Shown here piece by piece: positions 61,590-64,000 of a stretch of 64,000 nt of DNA. Source of the stretch: Myceligenerans pegani (GTDB taxonomy: Bacteria; Actinomycetota; Actinomycetes; Actinomycetales; Cellulomonadaceae); contig NZ_JADBGR010000097.1 of NCBI RefSeq assembly GCF_014892515.1, positions 25,004 to 89,003 of the forward strand. Direction: 5' to 3'. Both the position numbers and the translations under genes were made by a program. Each line of letters opens with the position of its first letter. The stretch's first letter is position 1. The notes under the pieces are model-generated. The model made no database searches, had not been told where the DNA came from, and saw only the letters and a program-made list of their open reading frames with translations.

Positions 61590-62675
61590 ATGACACAGGC
61601 GTCGACGCCCACGCTGGTCACGGTGGCCGAGCGGGCAGGCGTGTCCCGCCAGACGGTCTCCAACGTGCTGAACTCGCCCGAGATCGTGCGGCCGGACACC
61701 CGCGAGCGGGTCCTGCGGGCGATCGACGAGCTCGGCTACCGGACCAACGTCGTGGCGCGCCAGTTGCGCACCCGCCGCTCCTTCCTGCTCGGGCTGCGGA
61801 TGCCCCCGGCGGCGGACGGCATCAGCGGCCAGGTGCTCGACCGCTTCCTGCACGCGCTCACCGAGGAGGCGCAAGGCTCGGGCCTGCGCATCATGCTCTT
61901 CGCGGCCGCGGACGACGAGGCCGAGATCCGCGAGTACGAGAACCTGCGCACGACCACGGGGATCGACGGGTTCGTCCTGACCGCCACCCACTCCGGCGAC
62001 ACGCGGACCCGGTGGCTGAGCGACCACGACATCCCCTTCGCCACGTTCGGCCGTCCGTGGGACCCGGAACCCGCCGGAAGGGCCGCGGAGGCCTCCGCCG
62101 AGGGCGTGCCGCCCAAGCCGGGCCACCACGCCTGGGTCGACATCGACGGCCGCGCAGGGACGCGCGCCGCCACCAGGCACCTGCTCGACGCCGGCCATCG
62201 CCGCATCGCGTTCCTCGGCTGGCCGGAGGGTTCGGGCGTGGGCGACGACCGTCACGCCGGCTGGCTCGCCGCCTACGAGGAGGCCGGGCTGGAGCACGCC
62301 GTCGTGCAGCGCGCGGAGGACGGCGTCGCCGAAGGAACCGCGGCCGCGAACCGCGCGCTCGCCGATCCCGGTGTCACCGCGCTGGTCTGCGTCAGCGACT
62401 CGATCGCGCTCGGTGCGCTCGAGGCCGTGCGAGAGCTCGCCCGCTCCGAGCCGGACCGGGCACCCGTCGCGATCACCGGCTTCGACGACACCCCCGTGGC
62501 CGGCGCGGTCGGCCTGACGAGCGTCGCTCAGCCCATCGACCAGGTGGCCGCCCGCATCGTCGAGCAGCTGCGTGCCCAGATCGACGGCCGGCCCGAAGAC
62601 GTCCCGGACCACCAGGTCCTCATCGAACCCCGGCTCGTCGTGCGCACGACGAGCCGTACCGAGCACCGCCGGTAG
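61590..62675 (+). CDS. LacI-family transcriptional regulator
   Basis: A 361-residue repressor, ATG 61590 after GAGGGAG. HTH and hinge at residues 8-60: LVTVAERAGVSRQTVSNVLNSPEIVRPDTRERVLRAIDELGYRTNVVARQLRTRRS, read as HTH, helix 3 and hinge helix in turn. The ligand domain follows the sugar-binding pattern (DGFVLTATHSGDTRTRWL, HHAWVDIDGRAGTRAATRHLLDAGHRRIAFLG, VCVSDSIALGALEAV, ITGFDDTPVAGAVGLTSVAQPIDQV). It probably controls the divergent debranching enzyme and the downstream sugar ABC transporter through 61500-61547. Confidence 0.95.
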   Translation: MTQASTPTLVTVAERAGVSRQTVSNVLNSPEIVRPDTRERVLRAIDELGYRTNVVARQLRTRRSFLLGLRMPPAADGISGQVLDRFLHALTEEAQGSGLRIMLFAAADDEAEIREYENLRTTTGIDGFVLTATHSGDTRTRWLSDHDIPFATFGRPWDPEPAGRAAEASAEGVPPKPGHHAWVDIDGRAGTRAATRHLLDAGHRRIAFLGWPEGSGVGDDRHAGWLAAYEEAGLEHAVVQRAEDGVAEGTAAANRALADPGVTALVCVSDSIALGALEAVRELARSEPDRAPVAITGFDDTPVAGAVGLTSVAQPIDQVAARIVEQLRAQIDGRPEDVPDHQVLIEPRLVVRTTSRTEHRR

Positions 62676-62706
62676 CGGCGGCTCCCGCTCCGAAGGAGAA
62701 GGAACC

Positions 62707-63972
62707 ATGTCAACGACGACCACATCGACGAACCGCCGGGCCGTGCGCCGGCGGCTCGCGGTCCTCACCGCCGCGGCCGCGACGCTGGCCCTGGCCGCGT
62801 GCGGCGGATCCGGCTTCGACGACGGCCAGACCGGCGACGGAGGCGACGGGGGCGACGCCGGTGGCCCGCTGGAGGTGCTCATCGGCTCGTCCGGCGACGC
62901 CGAGACCCGGGCGGTGACCGAGGCGCTGGACGCGTGGTCGGCCGAGTCGGGCACCGAGGCGAACCTCAGCGTCGCGGCCGACCTGCCGCAGCAGCTCAGC
63001 CAGGGCTTCGCGGCGGGCTCGCCGCCCGACCTGTTCTACGTGAGCGTCGACGGCTTCCCCGGCTACGCCGCCAACGGCTCGCTCGAGCCGTACGGCGACC
63101 AGATCGAGGCGGACTTCTACCCGACGCTCGTCGAGTCGTTCACCTACGACGACACCTTCTACTGCGCCCCGAAGGACTTCTCGACGCTCGCGCTGATCAT
63201 CAACGACGACGCATGGGAGGAGGCCGGGCTCACCGCGTCGGACCACCCGGCCACCTGGGAGGACCTGCGCTCGGTCGCCGAGCGGCTCACCACCGACGAC
63301 CAGGTGGGCCTCACCTTCGGGCCCGAGTGGCAGCGCGTCGGCGCGTTCATGGCTCAGGCGGGCGGCGGACTCCTCGACGACGCCGGCTCGGCGGCCGTCG
63401 ACAGCCCCGAGAACGCCGAGGCGCTCGCCTTCGTGCAGGACATGCTCGCCGACGGCATCGCCGCCTACCCGTCCGCGGTCGACGCGGGCTGGGGTGGCGA
63501 GGCGTTCGGCCTGCAGGCCGCGGCCATGACCATCGAGGGCAACTGGGTCACCGGCGCGCTGGCCAACGACTTCCCGGACGTCGACTACACCGTGGTCCCG
63601 CTGCCCAGCGGCCCGGGCGGCGCCGGGACCCTGCAGTTCACCAACTGCTGGGGCGTCGCGGCCGACTCGCAGAACAAGGAGGCCGCGATCGACCTGGTGC
63701 GTCACCTCGTCGCCGACGAGCAGCAGATGACGTTCGCCGAGGGCTTCGGCGTCATGCCGTCCGTCGCCTCCGTGCGCGACCGGTGGAGCGAGGAGTTCCC
63801 CGAGCAGGCGGCCTTCCTGGACGGGGTCGACGACGCGCAGGGCGTGCCGCCGCTCGAGGGCGTCTCCGAGGTGATCGCGGACTTCAACGCCCAGCTCGAA
63901 GGTCTCGCCGGCGGCGACCCGCAGGCGATCCTCAGCTCCGTGCAGTCGTCGATGGAGGCGGTCGCGCCGTGA
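62707..63972 (+). CDS. Sugar ABC transporter substrate-binding lipoprotein
   Basis: A 421-residue extracellular binding protein (family 1, MalE/UgpB-like), ATG 62707 with GAAGGAGAAGGAA upstream. Signal LAVLTAAAATLALAAC with lipobox cysteine, then a Gly/Asp linker. The mature part contains EVLIGSSGDAETRAVTEALDAWSAESG, LPQQLSQGFAAGSPPDLFYVSVDGFPGYAANGSLEPYGD, CAPKDFSTLALIINDDAWEEAGL, AAAMTIEGNWVTGAL and GTLQFTNCWGVAADSQNKEAAIDLV in order. Likely ligand is an oligosaccharide. Lies 31 bases after lacI and overlaps the next gene (GTGA), typical for a sugar uptake operon. Confidence 0.93.
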   Translation: MSTTTTSTNRRAVRRRLAVLTAAAATLALAACGGSGFDDGQTGDGGDGGDAGGPLEVLIGSSGDAETRAVTEALDAWSAESGTEANLSVAADLPQQLSQGFAAGSPPDLFYVSVDGFPGYAANGSLEPYGDQIEADFYPTLVESFTYDDTFYCAPKDFSTLALIINDDAWEEAGLTASDHPATWEDLRSVAERLTTDDQVGLTFGPEWQRVGAFMAQAGGGLLDDAGSAAVDSPENAEALAFVQDMLADGIAAYPSAVDAGWGGEAFGLQAAAMTIEGNWVTGALANDFPDVDYTVVPLPSGPGGAGTLQFTNCWGVAADSQNKEAAIDLVRHLVADEQQMTFAEGFGVMPSVASVRDRWSEEFPEQAAFLDGVDDAQGVPPLEGVSEVIADFNAQLEGLAGGDPQAILSSVQSSMEAVAP

Positions 63973-64000
63973 CGACCGACAGGCCGGCCGGGACGACGGC
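63969..64000 (+). CDS. Start of a probable ABC sugar permease (3' truncated)
   Basis: GTG 63969 overlaps the stop of the substrate-binding gene (GTGA) and opens VTTDRPAGTT before the window ends. Only ten residues are visible. The permease identity is inferred from the standard order of sugar ABC operons. Confidence 0.5.
   Translation, partial: MTTDRPAGTT

Overview
This 64 kb window is very GC-rich actinobacterial DNA. The gene content points to the order Micrococcales, most likely a polysaccharide-degrading genus of the Promicromonosporaceae/Cellulomonadaceae type; the genus is inferred, not proven. Supporting signs are an rpoD/parE neighbourhood like that of Streptomyces hrdB/parE, actinobacterial families (DUF4192, DUF7455, Rv2175c-type HTH), frequent GTG starts, ATGA/TGATG overlaps, and a rhamnogalacturonan lyase with a ricin-B lectin module. 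No tRNA, rRNA, CRISPR array or intact insertion sequence was seen.

Layout. 1-5.9 kb: the tail of an unidentified protein, a PknL-like membrane Ser/Thr kinase divergent from an Rv2175c-like DNA-binding protein, a polyprenyl diphosphate synthase, a lipoprotein, a DUF4192 protein and a universal stress protein. 5.9-13.4 kb: the primary sigma factor with a candidate SigR-type promoter, a DUF7455 zinc-ribbon-like protein, parE, a possible cobalamin-uptake pair (DUF4430 lipoprotein plus S-component-like membrane protein), and a secreted lipase behind an AT-rich palindrome. 13.7-24.9 kb: a compact type VII (ESX/WXG100) secretion-like operon of eight co-directional genes: two WXG100-like proteins, a membrane-hairpin candidate effector, two related small soluble proteins, two LysM-like/TM proteins sharing a C-terminal domain (one with an added F5/8C-like domain), and a 1466-residue EssC/EccC-type triple ATPase. 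None of EccB, EccD, EccE, MycP, EsaA, EssA or EssB is recognisable. This is the best candidate for an under-described system here.

24.9-28.6 kb: an acquired-looking segment with a multiply frameshifted MerR gene, an MFS exporter behind two identical-architecture operators (TGCAAC-N6-GTTGCA), an AHSA1/ArsR pair, and decayed DNA. 28.6-31.1 kb: a HelR-type RNA-polymerase motor ATPase preceded by a rifamycin-associated-element-like inverted repeat. 31.3-36.8 kb: alginate-lyase-like lipoprotein, duplicated dimeric alpha-beta barrel protein, flavin monooxygenase-like enzyme, HSL-type esterase, and an NlpC/P60 hydrolase behind a c-di-AMP (ydaO) riboswitch. 36.9-49.5 kb: urea acquisition and use, urtABCDE-ureABCFGD plus a NiCoT nickel permease, all on the minus strand, with a cytoplasmic AmiC-like binding protein and divergent MarR regulator beside it. 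49.7-57.3 kb: thioredoxin-like/DUF4395 pair, PL11 lyase with LacI-type operators, two small membrane proteins, and a TetR-controlled FAD monooxygenase. 57.4-64 kb: a second membrane Ser/Thr kinase whose linker contains two copies of a dispersed repeat also found behind rpoD, then a glycogen-debranching-like enzyme, a LacI regulator with twin operators, a sugar-binding lipoprotein and the first codons of a probable permease.

Themes are central transcription and topology genes, nitrogen scavenging through urea, carbohydrate uptake under LacI control, antibiotic tolerance (HelR, exporter), and envelope/secretion functions. Domain and start assignments come from reading translated sequence and from family knowledge; no database search was run.
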